Of a stretch of DNA of 64,000 bases, positions 29,532 through 39,219 are shown in pieces. A program made the position numbers and the translations under genes. The DNA is from Anditalea andensis (GTDB lineage Bacteria > Bacteroidota > Bacteroidia > Cytophagales > Cyclobacteriaceae). Every line of letters starts with the position of its first letter. The stretch's first letter is position 1. The notes under the pieces were generated by a model. It was not told the DNA's origin. It did not search any database and was given only the letters and a program-made list of their open reading frames with translations. The DNA is taken from the NCBI RefSeq assembly GCF_000714815.1, contig NZ_JMIH01000014.1, positions 124,001 through 188,000 on the forward strand, written 5' to 3'.

Positions 29532-29677
29532 TTCCAGGATTTTTAGTGATATTGTCTGTACACTTTATTACATGACGGAGCCAATATCCCTTATTAAATC
29601 AAAAAAATACGTTCTTCTGTCCACTTAATTTGATGATTAAAGGTTGATGGCATCATTGAAGCTTTGGCATAGCATAT

Positions 29678-30286
29678 TTAATATCCCCTATTAAAAAGTT
29701 CATCAAGGTATCCTTTTTGGTTCAGTTCCTCAAAAATCTCCAGACATGCCCAGGCATCTGTAGCGGCATACAATTTTTGTTTTTCTGTCAGCACATCTGC
29801 CTCCCAGTTAGACACCTGTTCTGCTTTGGATATGCGTATATTGAGCACCATAGCGCTTAAGTTTCTGACACCAACATTATGAAAACCTATCTTTTTCAGC
29901 TCTTCATTGAGGTCAAAAAACGAAAGCGGATTAAAATTTTCATTTAGCTTTTTGAGTGCTTTCAGGTCATCCCTGACAGCCGCCCCTATTTTTATGATAT
30001 TCGGATCTTCCAATATCCTCTTGATAGCATCTGGAAATCCTATATGATTGAGTCTGAATAAAAATGCGGTATCCAACGTAGATAGCTGCAATAGTGAAAC
30101 ATCATAACTGACTCCTTTTCTAAAGGCAGGCCTTGTTTCTGTATCAAAACCAATTCTCATATACTGCCTCAGCTCACCTACCACATCTGGTAATAGCTGA
30201 AGATCATCTATAAGATGAATATCCCCTTCAAACTGTCCCAGGGGCAGATCATTCACTTCATTTTTTGATATCTTAAATGGGATCAT
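29678..30286 (-). CDS. 3'-5' exonuclease (DEDDy, RNase D-like)
   Basis: A 202-residue single-domain protein with the DEDDy exonuclease motifs: FDTET (D48, E50), VRDDL (D106 or D107) and YAATD (Y173, D177). It should remove nucleotides from 3' ends of RNA or DNA using two metal ions. It lacks the HRDC domains of full RNase D, as is usual for this short class. Its ATG overlaps the TGA of the upstream nhaC-like gene by four bases. Confidence 0.88.
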   Translation of the reverse strand: MIPFKISKNEVNDLPLGQFEGDIHLIDDLQLLPDVVGELRQYMRIGFDTETRPAFRKGVSYDVSLLQLSTLDTAFLFRLNHIGFPDAIKRILEDPNIIKIGAAVRDDLKALKKLNENFNPLSFFDLNEELKKIGFHNVGVRNLSAMVLNIRISKAEQVSNWEADVLTEKQKLYAATDAWACLEIFEELNQKGYLDELFNRGY

Positions 30287-31764
30287 ACGGCTAATTCCTG
30301 TTCTATTTCTTTTAATTCTTCTTCACTGTAAAAATTGATTCCCAACTTAAGATAGCCAAATAAAATGGTCATAAGGGGACTTATAATATTAAAAAAGCAA
30401 TAGGGAGCATAAGTCAATGTAGCCACGCCAAGCACCGAGGCCTGAGTGGCCCCACAGGTATTCCAGGGCACCAATACGGAAGTTACGGTACCGCTGTCTT
30501 CCAGTGTCCTGCTCAGGTTTTCTCCTTTAAGGCCTCGCTTTTTATATATATCTGCAAACATTCTGCCCGGGACCAATATAGCCAAGTATTGATCAGAAGT
30601 AGTTACATTAAAGAACATGCAGGTAGCAGCGGTAGATGCTATCAGAGATCCTAAAGAATGAACCTTTGCTATTATAGCCTCTGCTATTACCTTTAACATG
30701 CCGCTTTCTTCCATAATGCCCCCAAATATCATCGCACAGATGATGAGCCAGATAGTATACAGCATGCCTGCCATACCACCGGTCACCAGCAGCTCATTGA
30801 CCACTTCATTGGAGGTGGTTACACTTATAGGCCCATATAGGGCCATCATTACTGTTTTAAAGGCACTATAAGTAAAACTTCTACCAGGCTCTTCAGCCAG
30901 TGAAATGATCAGATTCTGCTGAAAAATTACCGCAAAAACTCCGCCTAAAAGAGCACCTGCCAGTAATGCAGGTACAGCTGGTACTTTTTTTAAAATGAGT
31001 GCAATAACTATTATAGGGACAATAAAAAGCCATCCATTTATTTCAAACCTCTCTAAAATCACTTCTGATATTTGTTTTACCTGATCAACAGAACCTTCTG
31101 CCCCACTTATAAACCCTATGCCCCCAAATATCCCCAAGGTAAGCAAAATAGAAGGCACATTGGTTTTGGTCATATGTCTGATATGGGTAAAAAGGTCAGT
31201 ACCCGCCATGGCCGGAGCTAAATTAGTGGTATCTGATAGTGGTGACATTTTATCTCCAAAATAAGCTCCCGATATAATGGCTCCCGCGATCAGCCCCTCT
31301 TCAAAACCCAGTGCCTTTCCTATACCGAGTAATGCCACTCCTACCGTAGCCACAGTAGTCCAGCTGCTGCCTGTGGCTATAGATACTATGGCACTGACGA
31401 TACAAGCTGCTATTAAAAATATAGTGGGATTTAATATCTGTAGTCCATAATAAATCATGGCAGGCACGATCCCGCTTATCATCCAGGTACCAGCCAGAGA
31501 CCCGATCAAAAGGAGAATTAAAATCGAAGACATGGCAGCACTTATGCTTCTGATGATACCTTCCTGCAGCGCGTCCCATTGGATATTTAATCTGAATACT
31601 GCTACTAAGGCCGCCAATGCAGATGATATGACCAGTACCATCTGGTTGGATCCAGAAAGTCCGTCAGTACCAAAAATATTGATATTGATCACCAATAAAA
31701 TAATTAGAAAGGCAATCGGAAATAAAGACTCTAATAGGGTTGGCTTCCGTGGTTTTGTTAACAT
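30283..31764 (-). CDS. nhaC: Na+/H+ antiporter NhaC family
   Basis: This 493-residue inner-membrane protein has about eleven hydrophobic helices and the NhaC-family motifs ATGSSWTTVATVG, GAYFGDKMSPLSDTTNLAP and VPWNTCGATQASVLG. NhaC exchanges sodium for protons; some relatives exchange organic anions, so the substrate is provisional. It overlaps the downstream exonuclease gene by four bases, and is preceded by an FAD oxidoreductase gene 53 bp upstream on the same strand. Confidence 0.88.
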   Translation of the reverse strand: MLTKPRKPTLLESLFPIAFLIILLVININIFGTDGLSGSNQMVLVISSALAALVAVFRLNIQWDALQEGIIRSISAAMSSILILLLIGSLAGTWMISGIVPAMIYYGLQILNPTIFLIAACIVSAIVSIATGSSWTTVATVGVALLGIGKALGFEEGLIAGAIISGAYFGDKMSPLSDTTNLAPAMAGTDLFTHIRHMTKTNVPSILLTLGIFGGIGFISGAEGSVDQVKQISEVILERFEINGWLFIVPIIVIALILKKVPAVPALLAGALLGGVFAVIFQQNLIISLAEEPGRSFTYSAFKTVMMALYGPISVTTSNEVVNELLVTGGMAGMLYTIWLIICAMIFGGIMEESGMLKVIAEAIIAKVHSLGSLIASTAATCMFFNVTTSDQYLAILVPGRMFADIYKKRGLKGENLSRTLEDSGTVTSVLVPWNTCGATQASVLGVATLTYAPYCFFNIISPLMTILFGYLKLGINFYSEEELKEIEQELAV

Positions 31765-31817
31765 TTAACGCTTTTGAAAATAATAGGAAAGGGTGAAATT
31801 AATAAAAAAATATGATT

Positions 31818-32942
31818 TTATGTGGATTCGAAAAGGTTTACCAATTCTTTGGCTGCCTGCCAGCCAATAGCCACTCCCATACCCCCCATACGGATGGCCA
31901 CACCTGTTTTATCATCCAGCAATTTTACGTAGGGAATCTTATTGTTACCAAACCCCATAATACCAGACCATTCCATTTCGAATTCTATGGATGCATTTGG
32001 GAAAATAGTTTCTTGAGTCATTTTTACCAAATAGTCCTTAATGACTGCATTGATACCAAATGCATTGGTTTCTTCATTTATGAAATCCATATTCCTGCCT
32101 CCGCCTATCAGCAGTCTGCTATCCACATTTCTAAAATAGGTATAGCCTTTATCTACGTGAAAGGCGCCTTCCCAAGGAAAATTTTTTATTGGTTTGGACA
32201 CCATCACCATCCCTCGCCCTGGCTTCATCTGAAGATCTGGTAGAAACTGACCAGAAAAAGCATTGGTACAAAGGGCTATTTTTTCAGCATGAAAACTTAT
32301 TTTATTTTTATAGATAGGATTTTTTACATTGACTGTACCGCTTTCCCTATCTATATCCTCCACTTCAGCTCCGGTAAACAGCTGAATTTTCATTTCCTGA
32401 CATTTATGCCACAGTGCCCGTATAAATTTTCCTGAATCCAACTGCCCCTCATATTTGTTCTTAATTACTGCTTTTACCTTATCTGAAAACTTAAATTTAT
32501 CAATGTTTGAAACTTTAGTAAACACCGTTTCACCAAATAATGGTTTCAGCATTTTATTGATCCGGTCCATCTGATCCAGACTGCCCAACTCTTCGTTTCT
32601 AATGATCTCATACCCTCCTGTTTTTTCGTATCCCAAAAGATCTTCCCCAAAAATTTCAGTGATTTCGGATAATCCGTTATACCGTTTGGCCACCAGTTCT
32701 ACCACCTCATCTTCACTTAAACGCTCCAAATCATCCAAAATTTCGGAAACACTTCCAAAACAGGCAAACCCAGCATTGCGGGAACTGGCGCCACTTGGGA
32801 AAATCCCCCGCTCTACTACCATTACGCTTTTATCAGGGAATTTGACTTTAAGGTGTATAGCTGTAGATAGCCCCACAATACCTGCCCCTATGACAATAAA
32901 ATCATAACGGATAAAATTTTTCTTTTCCCAGTAACTTATCAT
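31818..32942 (-). CDS. FAD-dependent oxidoreductase, DAO family
   Basis: The 374-residue protein has the FAD-binding VIGAGIVGLSTAIHL motif, the SGASSRNAG segment that follows the ribose-binding acid, and a C-terminal MGGMGVAIGWQAAKEL helix. It belongs to the D-amino-acid oxidase/glycine oxidase-like group, and is distinct from the flavoprotein at 21.7 kb. The real substrate is unknown. It stands 53 bp upstream of nhaC on the same strand and divergently from the Mpo1-like gene. Confidence 0.84.
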   Translation of the reverse strand: MISYWEKKNFIRYDFIVIGAGIVGLSTAIHLKVKFPDKSVMVVERGIFPSGASSRNAGFACFGSVSEILDDLERLSEDEVVELVAKRYNGLSEITEIFGEDLLGYEKTGGYEIIRNEELGSLDQMDRINKMLKPLFGETVFTKVSNIDKFKFSDKVKAVIKNKYEGQLDSGKFIRALWHKCQEMKIQLFTGAEVEDIDRESGTVNVKNPIYKNKISFHAEKIALCTNAFSGQFLPDLQMKPGRGMVMVSKPIKNFPWEGAFHVDKGYTYFRNVDSRLLIGGGRNMDFINEETNAFGINAVIKDYLVKMTQETIFPNASIEFEMEWSGIMGFGNNKIPYVKLLDDKTGVAIRMGGMGVAIGWQAAKELVNLFEST

Positions 32943-33031
32943 TTGAAAAAAAGTGGTTTAATTTCCGTCTCAATTTACTATATTAAACCAACTATTAAAA
33001 CAGAATTGCCTATTTATACCTCTTCTACCTT

Positions 33032-33511
33032 ATGAGAAAAATCGATGTATTACTTGCTGAATATGGGCTGAGCCACCAGAACCCTACTAATAAGACAATC
33101 CACTGGATTTGTGTACCGGCGATTTTCTTTAGCATAGTGGCACTGCTTTTCTGTATTCCCCAGGGTCCATTAGTAGCTTTAGAACCTCTTTTAAGTAACT
33201 TTTCCAATTGGGCCACACTGGTACTAGTGGTGGTACTGATATATTATACCACACTTTCTCCCCCACTGGCATTGGGTATGTTTTTATTTTCGGCAGTTTG
33301 CCTGGCTGTAGCTAACCTGATAGATATTATCAGCCCTTTTCCACTTTGGTCTATAGGTATCTTAGTATTTATATTGGCATGGGTATTTCAGTTTTATGGG
33401 CACAAAATCGAGGGCAAGAAACCATCATTCCTAAAAGACCTTCAATTCCTATTGATAGGACCTGCCTGGCTGATGCATTTTATATACAAAAAATTTGGGT
33501 TTGCATATTGA
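33032..33511 (+). CDS. Mpo1-like (DUF962) membrane protein
   Basis: The 159-residue protein has four predicted membrane helices and the family landmarks: an N-terminal SHQNPTNKTIHWICVP segment and the C-terminal GHKIEGKKPSF and LIGPAWLMHF. The yeast member Mpo1 is an iron-dependent dioxygenase of 2-hydroxy fatty acids in alpha-oxidation; the histidines here fit that chemistry. Bacterial activity is inferred from the family. It stands alone on the plus strand between an FAD oxidoreductase gene and the antiporter. Confidence 0.86.
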   Translation: MRKIDVLLAEYGLSHQNPTNKTIHWICVPAIFFSIVALLFCIPQGPLVALEPLLSNFSNWATLVLVVVLIYYTTLSPPLALGMFLFSAVCLAVANLIDIISPFPLWSIGILVFILAWVFQFYGHKIEGKKPSFLKDLQFLLIGPAWLMHFIYKKFGFAY

Positions 33512-33613
33512 CGGTATTAATAGCAGATTATAATTTATTAGGATAAGCCCAAATTATGTGACTGTATATATAAATCTTATTGTATTTTTAAGGTTTAAAC
33601 CAAATCATCAATT

Positions 33614-35632
33614 ATGTCTTTTTTGCTTGCTTCAGTAGAGTTACCACTTCTTTCTGATATCGTGGTCATATTTGGCCTGGCCACAGGGGTGATTCTACTT
33701 TTTATGCGGCTAAAGGTACCTACTATAATAGGTTTTCTCCTTACTGGGGCCATAGCAGGCCCCTATGGGCTGTCGGTAGTTACTGCCTCTCAGGCGGTAG
33801 AAGTGCTTTCTGAAATCGGGGTGATCTTACTTCTCTTCGTGATCGGAATGGAATTCTCTCTTAAAAGTCTATTGAGCATCAAAAAAGCAGTCTTTATCGG
33901 CGGTACCTTACAAGTGGTACTTACCATTGCCGCTACCACTTTTATCACTTACTTTCTCGGTTATGATTGGAATATAGCTGTTTTCTTTGGGTTCTTATTT
34001 TCCCTCAGCAGTACTGCCATAGTATTAAAGCTCCTTCAGGAAGGAGGTCAGGTAAATACCATTTCTGGAAGAACCACTTTGGCCATTCTGATTTTTCAGG
34101 ATGTAGTCATCGTGCCTCTTATGCTTTTTACGCCTATGCTCGCCGGCGAGTCTGAAAACATTGCCCTTTCCCTGCTATATATGGCTTTAAAAGGGCTTGT
34201 AGTGGTAGCGATTACCATCATAAGTGCCAAATATCTCATGCCTAATTTACTTTTCCGGGTGGCAAAAACCAGAAATGCGGAATTGTTTTTACTCTGTATT
34301 ATAGTTACATGTTTTGCGGTGGCATACCTTACTTCTCTGCTGGGACTGTCACTGGGTCTGGGGGCATTTCTCGCAGGACTTATTATCAGCGAATCTGAAT
34401 ACAGTCATCATGCTACGGGGAAGATTGTACCTTTCAGAGAGATATTTCTCAGTTTTTTCTTTGTTTCGGTAGGAATGCTTTTCGATGTAAGCTTTTTATA
34501 CCATCACTTTTTTATCATTCTGGGGCTCGTGTTTTTAACGTTTATGGTTAAATTTATCATAGCAAGTATAGCCGTAAAAGCGATAGGGAGTACATTGGAA
34601 GAAGCTTTCATTGTAGGATTTTCATTATTTCAGGTAGGGGAATTCTCTCTACTTTTGGCCAAAGAAGGATACCGATACGAATTGTTGGATGATATTACTT
34701 ATCAGTATTTTTTAGCTATATCCATCATCACGATGGCCATTACGCCATTTGTACTGAATGCACGTGAAAAACTGGCCTACAGTATATTAGACCTGCCCTT
34801 ACCGAAGCCCATTAAGGATAAAATAGAGCTAGCTAAACCAAAAATCGAACCTGGTATAGAAGAAGATAATGAGCTCCAGGATCATTTGGTGATCATAGGG
34901 TACGGCCTTAATGGCAAAAATCTTTCTAAGGCAGCTAAAAGAGCACGCATTCCTTATGCCATAATAGAAATGAATCCTGAAACGGTAAGGACAGAAAAAG
35001 CCAAGGGAGAACCGATCATCTATGGTGATGCAGCCAACGAGTCTGTACTGGAGCATGTGAACGTTCATAAAGCCAGAGTCGTAGTCATAGCCATATCCGA
35101 TAGTGATGCTACTAAGGGCATTTTAATGAACATTAGACACTTTACTCAAAATGCCTTTGTAATCGTGCGTACAAGGTATGTAAATGAAATAGATGCCAAT
35201 GTAAAACTCGGCGCAGATGAAGTGATCCCAGAAGAGTTTGAGACCAGCATAGAAATTTTTACAAGGGTGCTGAATAAATATCTGGTACCAAAAGATGAAA
35301 TAGAGGATTTTACCGAAGATGTCAGATCCAGAAATTATGAAATGTTTAGGTCTACCACCGCTATAAATCCAAAGGAAAGATTGAAAATGGCCCTTCCGGA
35401 AATCAATTTCGTGTCCTTGAAAATTGATAAAGACAGTGAATATGTAGGTCCTAAACTTATCGACATGAACATCCGTGAAAATACTGGGATCAACATTGTA
35501 GCCATCAGAAGGAAAGGAAGAACTTTTACCGATATTTCAGGCGATACAAAATTACGGTTGGGAGATTTGATCTATGTAGTAGGTAAGCCAGAAAGCATAC
35601 GGGAATTTGAAGAAATCGTCAGTTTATATTAA
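33614..35632 (+). CDS. KefB-type monovalent cation:proton antiporter with RCK domains
   Basis: The 672-residue protein has a CPA2 antiporter core of about 12 helices (residues 10-390, with VGMEFSL-like GMEFSL and SLSSTAIVLKLL), a cytosolic TrkA-N/RCK nucleotide-binding domain (about 415-530, with IGYGLNGKNL) and a TrkA-C domain at the end (about 590-672). Such proteins exchange K+ or Na+ for protons across the inner membrane under control of a nucleotide. It converges with the patatin gene over a 120-bp gap that holds a hairpin. Confidence 0.9.
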   Translation: MSFLLASVELPLLSDIVVIFGLATGVILLFMRLKVPTIIGFLLTGAIAGPYGLSVVTASQAVEVLSEIGVILLLFVIGMEFSLKSLLSIKKAVFIGGTLQVVLTIAATTFITYFLGYDWNIAVFFGFLFSLSSTAIVLKLLQEGGQVNTISGRTTLAILIFQDVVIVPLMLFTPMLAGESENIALSLLYMALKGLVVVAITIISAKYLMPNLLFRVAKTRNAELFLLCIIVTCFAVAYLTSLLGLSLGLGAFLAGLIISESEYSHHATGKIVPFREIFLSFFFVSVGMLFDVSFLYHHFFIILGLVFLTFMVKFIIASIAVKAIGSTLEEAFIVGFSLFQVGEFSLLLAKEGYRYELLDDITYQYFLAISIITMAITPFVLNAREKLAYSILDLPLPKPIKDKIELAKPKIEPGIEEDNELQDHLVIIGYGLNGKNLSKAAKRARIPYAIIEMNPETVRTEKAKGEPIIYGDAANESVLEHVNVHKARVVVIAISDSDATKGILMNIRHFTQNAFVIVRTRYVNEIDANVKLGADEVIPEEFETSIEIFTRVLNKYLVPKDEIEDFTEDVRSRNYEMFRSTTAINPKERLKMALPEINFVSLKIDKDSEYVGPKLIDMNIRENTGINIVAIRRKGRTFTDISGDTKLRLGDLIYVVGKPESIREFEEIVSLY

Positions 35633-35664
35633 ATATATCATCGTCAATATATCTGGTTTACAAC

Positions 35665-35691
35665 AGCCTTTACCTGCCCGCCAGGAAGGCT
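35665..35691. repeat. Inverted repeat between convergent genes
   Basis: AGCCTT-TA-CCTG, a five-base loop CCCGC, then CAGG-AAGGCT gives a 10-bp stem with a two-base bulge. There is no T run on either side, so it is not a classical terminator. It may be a REP-like palindrome or a structured mRNA 3' end. Confidence 0.55.
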
Positions 35692-35752
35692 AAGTGAAAA
35701 CTACTTATGTTAGCTGGTCCTTTAAGAAGTCAATTATTATTCATGCTCGATT

Positions 35753-38047
35753 TTATCTGGGACTAGTATCGTCTTGAAATATTTCTTTTAAACGTTTGAG
35801 TGAATGTTGATTGTTTGGTGTATGGATACTTTCTACAATTGATTTTTTTTCTCTTGCTGTAAGTCTCCAGTTAAGTGAGGCCCTTTCTATTTCCACTTCT
35901 TCTTGCTGCACTTGATCATTGTCAGCATACCCTACTCGCTCTTTTACAAAATTCCTAGTAGCATATTCGAATTCAATCCTTTCAAGGTCCACCTCCAGGA
36001 TCTCTCTCATATAATTGTACAACGCTTCATTGTTTAAAGTCTGCACATTATCCCAATTAATGTAAATATTCTTTAATGGTGTCACAATTTTTTGGACAAG
36101 ACTGGGCGGACGTTTTTTTTCGATTTCTGAAAATTTTTCAGAATCCCTTACAGTTACCAATACTACTCCAGAAGTATTTTCTTCTATCCATTCCCTAAAG
36201 ACATATAGAAACCGCATGGCATCCTGTATGCCAAAATTATCAGAAAGACCGGCATCCATAAGTTCCATCTGTGGATCAGATGGCAATTGTATATTTGGTG
36301 TTATAAAAGGAAATGTAGCCCCCATCCTCAGAGCACTGATGAAGCGAAGGTTATCTGCATCGTGCTTGGAAAAAAACCGCTTAAAATCTATTGCCTGGCT
36401 TTTTTCCCTTTGTCCTTCAAACCTTTGCATCGACACGCCCATATAACTCATAGAATGTGGTGAAATAAATAGCTTACGGGCGTCATTAATTATCAGGGGG
36501 GTTATGGCCATCATAGGAATTATCCCATTTTTCTCCGGCAAGTAATAATCTTTTAGGGGTTTATCCAATATCCCTTTCGTATTTTGGTTCAATTGAGATT
36601 CAAAAGCATACCCCCTATCTTTAAGATACCTTCTCCCATTGTACTCAAAGTATTGGTTTCGGATGAGTAAATCATTGACTAAAAGAGTGAAAATGATAGG
36701 ATTTAAATTATCAGATGAAATCTGTTTTAAATATTCTTGTGAAGTCACATCTATAGCTGTGTCCGTAAGCGACCTTAAGTAAATTTCTCTGAAAAAACCT
36801 GCCCCTATCACTCCGCCTGATGCCCCGGTTATCAGCCGGGCACATTTGAACATCCTCCCCCCCGTAGCAGCATGTGCCTGCTGTAGTACATTCAGGGACC
36901 AAAGGGCAGCCCGCTGCCCCCCGCCGCTATTGGCCAATATTACCATTTTGGGTGGTTTGTTCTCCGGGAATTGACTTCTCCAGGTATCCAGTATAACTTT
37001 GGTTTCCATCTTATCCATTACTACCGTATCGGGATGAAGTATAGCATTGATCTGTTCGATATCATACCTAGCAGGAGGCGTATCATAATCCAGACCAAAT
37101 GCTTTATGAGGCCTATTTAGAAGGGTCGTTTGGGAAGTCATATTCACCAATAAAAAAATCAGTATAGCAAGGGCAGTGGCCCAGTTTCTAAGCCAAAAGC
37201 TGACGGCACCTACAGCCATGGTAAAGATGGCCAAAAGTAATATGGAACTCATAGCGGCAGGAAACTGCAAAAACTTTTCTTCCCTAAAGAAACCCAGGAA
37301 GAGAATTAAAATGACCAATATGATTTGAAGCAAGAATAAATTAAGGTGGTTTTGATCAAATACCCTGAGGAGCTTATGACCTTCAAACCTAAAAAGGTCT
37401 TTCCTGACTTCCCTCAGTTTCAAAGAGGGGCTGAGGTAAGTTAATATTTTGTCCCTTCTCTTCTTTTGATCCTTATACCTTGAGATGACATTTGCCCTCG
37501 GGATGGAAGCCTTCCGTAATTGTTTGTCTACATTATCGGCAAACAGGACAAAGAAATGCTTGTTGGTCAATCCGAAATAAATGAATAAAAAAATAAATGT
37601 GGCTATGCTCCCCCCTGCAAAACCCAGTAAAAACTCTACTATAACCCATGGGTTTTCCAGATCATTGTCCAATTGAAAACGGATCACTGCAAAAATATAG
37701 ATCAGGTAAAAGATCCCAGGCAGTATGGCATTATTAATACAAAACTGTAAAAAAGGTTTACGGAGAATCGCTAAGAACTTGAACTTAGATCCATCTATGA
37801 TATACACCGTCATATGGAAAGCCATCGTATAAATGGCAAATCCTATTCCTACCATAAAAAAACCAAGCCAGGTTACTTCATTAAGGTACTCTGGATCCAA
37901 AAATAAATAGGGTATTCCCAAAACCTTCCCAAAACCTTCCAATACTATAGATGAAAGCAGCGCCCATATACCTACTAGGGCTATATTTTTACGTACATGA
38001 AGTAGAAATAACTGGATTGGAAAGCTATAAAAAAACTTATCCCACAT
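35753..38047 (-). CDS. Membrane-anchored patatin-like phospholipase
   Basis: About 764 residues with a split layout. The N-terminal 300 residues contain some seven hydrophobic helices, broken by a basic cytosolic loop (about 175-230). The C-terminal 400 residues are a patatin domain with an oxyanion-type SGGGQRA motif, the serine elbow GASGG (catalytic Ser about S410) and DAGLSDN as the Asp of the Ser-Asp dyad. It should be a lipid acyl hydrolase held at the inner membrane. I take the ATG at 38047 as start; a TTG at 38068 would add seven residues. Substrate is unknown. It is divergent from the DUF4494 gene. Confidence 0.83.
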   Translation of the reverse strand: MWDKFFYSFPIQLFLLHVRKNIALVGIWALLSSIVLEGFGKVLGIPYLFLDPEYLNEVTWLGFFMVGIGFAIYTMAFHMTVYIIDGSKFKFLAILRKPFLQFCINNAILPGIFYLIYIFAVIRFQLDNDLENPWVIVEFLLGFAGGSIATFIFLFIYFGLTNKHFFVLFADNVDKQLRKASIPRANVISRYKDQKKRRDKILTYLSPSLKLREVRKDLFRFEGHKLLRVFDQNHLNLFLLQIILVILILFLGFFREEKFLQFPAAMSSILLLAIFTMAVGAVSFWLRNWATALAILIFLLVNMTSQTTLLNRPHKAFGLDYDTPPARYDIEQINAILHPDTVVMDKMETKVILDTWRSQFPENKPPKMVILANSGGGQRAALWSLNVLQQAHAATGGRMFKCARLITGASGGVIGAGFFREIYLRSLTDTAIDVTSQEYLKQISSDNLNPIIFTLLVNDLLIRNQYFEYNGRRYLKDRGYAFESQLNQNTKGILDKPLKDYYLPEKNGIIPMMAITPLIINDARKLFISPHSMSYMGVSMQRFEGQREKSQAIDFKRFFSKHDADNLRFISALRMGATFPFITPNIQLPSDPQMELMDAGLSDNFGIQDAMRFLYVFREWIEENTSGVVLVTVRDSEKFSEIEKKRPPSLVQKIVTPLKNIYINWDNVQTLNNEALYNYMREILEVDLERIEFEYATRNFVKERVGYADNDQVQQEEVEIERASLNWRLTAREKKSIVESIHTPNNQHSLKRLKEIFQDDTSPR

Positions 38048-38180
38048 AGGTTTATCTTTTGCTTTCAATTTAATGCAAATAAATTAACCACATATAAAAA
38101 CTGACATAAATTAAGGTAATATTATTTGGCCTTTCTCAAATAGGTAGTACCTTAGCCCACCATAATCAGATAGAATTGCA

Positions 38181-38798
38181 ATGAGAACTTGGTTTTTGTG
38201 TAAAGTAAAATACGCGAAGGAAAATGAGCAGGGATTGCTCAAAAATGTATCAGAACAGTACCTGGTGGATGCGGTATCTTTTACCGAAGCTGAAGCCAGA
38301 ATTTATGACATGTTGGGAAGTGTCATCAGGGGTGACTTTCAGGTGACCAATATCAGCAAAAGCAATATAGTCGATGTGTTTTTTTATGAAGATGTAGACA
38401 TTTGGCATAAATGTAAAATCACTTATGTAGTAGCTGATGCTGATAGTGGTAAAGAGAAAAAAGTCACACAATACATGCTGGTAACTGCCCATAATGTAAA
38501 AGAGGCCTACGAAAGGATATATGAAAGCATGAGCAATATGCTGGTTAGTTTCAATGTCCCAGATGTGACAGAAAGCCCCATAGTCGAAATTTTCCCTTAC
38601 GAAAAAGAAGATGAAGAACTTCTCCCCCCTCCAGGAGCTAATCTCCGTCCGGTAAGCGAAGTCAAAGCGGAACAGGAAAGAAGGGATCAAGCTAGGTTTG
38701 AACAGGAAAATGCCAGGAAATCAGCCAAAGAGGAAAAAGCGGAAGAGGATCAAGAGGAGTCCGAATATGAAACCAATCTTGAAAATGAAGAAAATTAA
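38181..38798 (+). CDS. DUF4494 family protein
   Basis: A 205-residue protein opening with TWFLCKVKYAKENEQG, which I recognise as the DUF4494 family known from Bacteroidota. Residues 1-145 show two similar halves: the pattern W-x-CK, an alanine-rich helix beginning with EAEAR or KEAYERIYE, then a V-F-x-Y-E strand. This suggests an internal duplication. The last 45 residues are a highly charged E/K/R tail, probably disordered. No signal peptide is present, so it is likely cytoplasmic. Function is unknown. It is single-gene and closed by a terminator. Confidence 0.8.
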   Translation: MRTWFLCKVKYAKENEQGLLKNVSEQYLVDAVSFTEAEARIYDMLGSVIRGDFQVTNISKSNIVDVFFYEDVDIWHKCKITYVVADADSGKEKKVTQYMLVTAHNVKEAYERIYESMSNMLVSFNVPDVTESPIVEIFPYEKEDEELLPPPGANLRPVSEVKAEQERRDQARFEQENARKSAKEEKAEEDQEESEYETNLENEEN

Positions 38799-38807
38799 TT
38801 TTTAAAA

Positions 38808-38835
38808 AGAGCAGCTAAAGGTTGCTCTTTTTTTT
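38808..38835 (+). terminator. Rho-independent terminator after DUF4494 gene
   Basis: The stem AGAGCAGC / GTTGCTCT (8 bp with one G-U pair) has a five-base loop and is followed by a run of seven T residues. It lies 9 bp after the stop codon. Confidence 0.88.
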
Positions 38836-39186
38836 GCAATGCAGATTCATTTTTAAACTGATAGGTCTATTTTTTTATTTTTAGAAAAGCCCTTCTGTGG
38901 CCAATACGGCAAACTATACCTATACCGCAGTATCAAAAAAAATTAGGATAAGCTCCAATCTCAATATATCAATATAGTGACCCGAATACATATGCTTTTA
39001 AGTAGAATACATACCGGGGAAGGATATAAACCGATAGTAAATATGAATATGCTAAGCGGTTTTAAAGTAACACTTAAACTATTATAGATATAATAGCAGG
39101 AGATATATTAAACAAAATCGATTTAGTTACCGTAATTAGGCATGAATTTCCATAATTATCCTCTTCCTCTGCTTTTATATTCAAAC

Positions 39187-39202
39187 CAATCTGCTTAGAT
39201 TG
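39187..39202. promoter_or_regulatory. Palindrome upstream of the sugar porter
   Basis: CAATCT-GCTT-AGATTG is a perfect 6-bp inverted repeat ending 17 bp before the transporter start. It could be an operator or a small leader hairpin. No regulator gene is adjacent. Confidence 0.4.
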
Positions 39203-39219
39203 TACAAAATTTTTCAAAA

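Larger units (their letters stand above)
38799..39219. other. 421-bp gap, terminator and transporter upstream region
   Basis: Apart from the terminator at the left end and the palindrome next to the transporter start, I see no gene. A 63-codon minus-strand frame (39074-39265) has no family resemblance and runs into the transporter gene. Confidence 0.6.
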
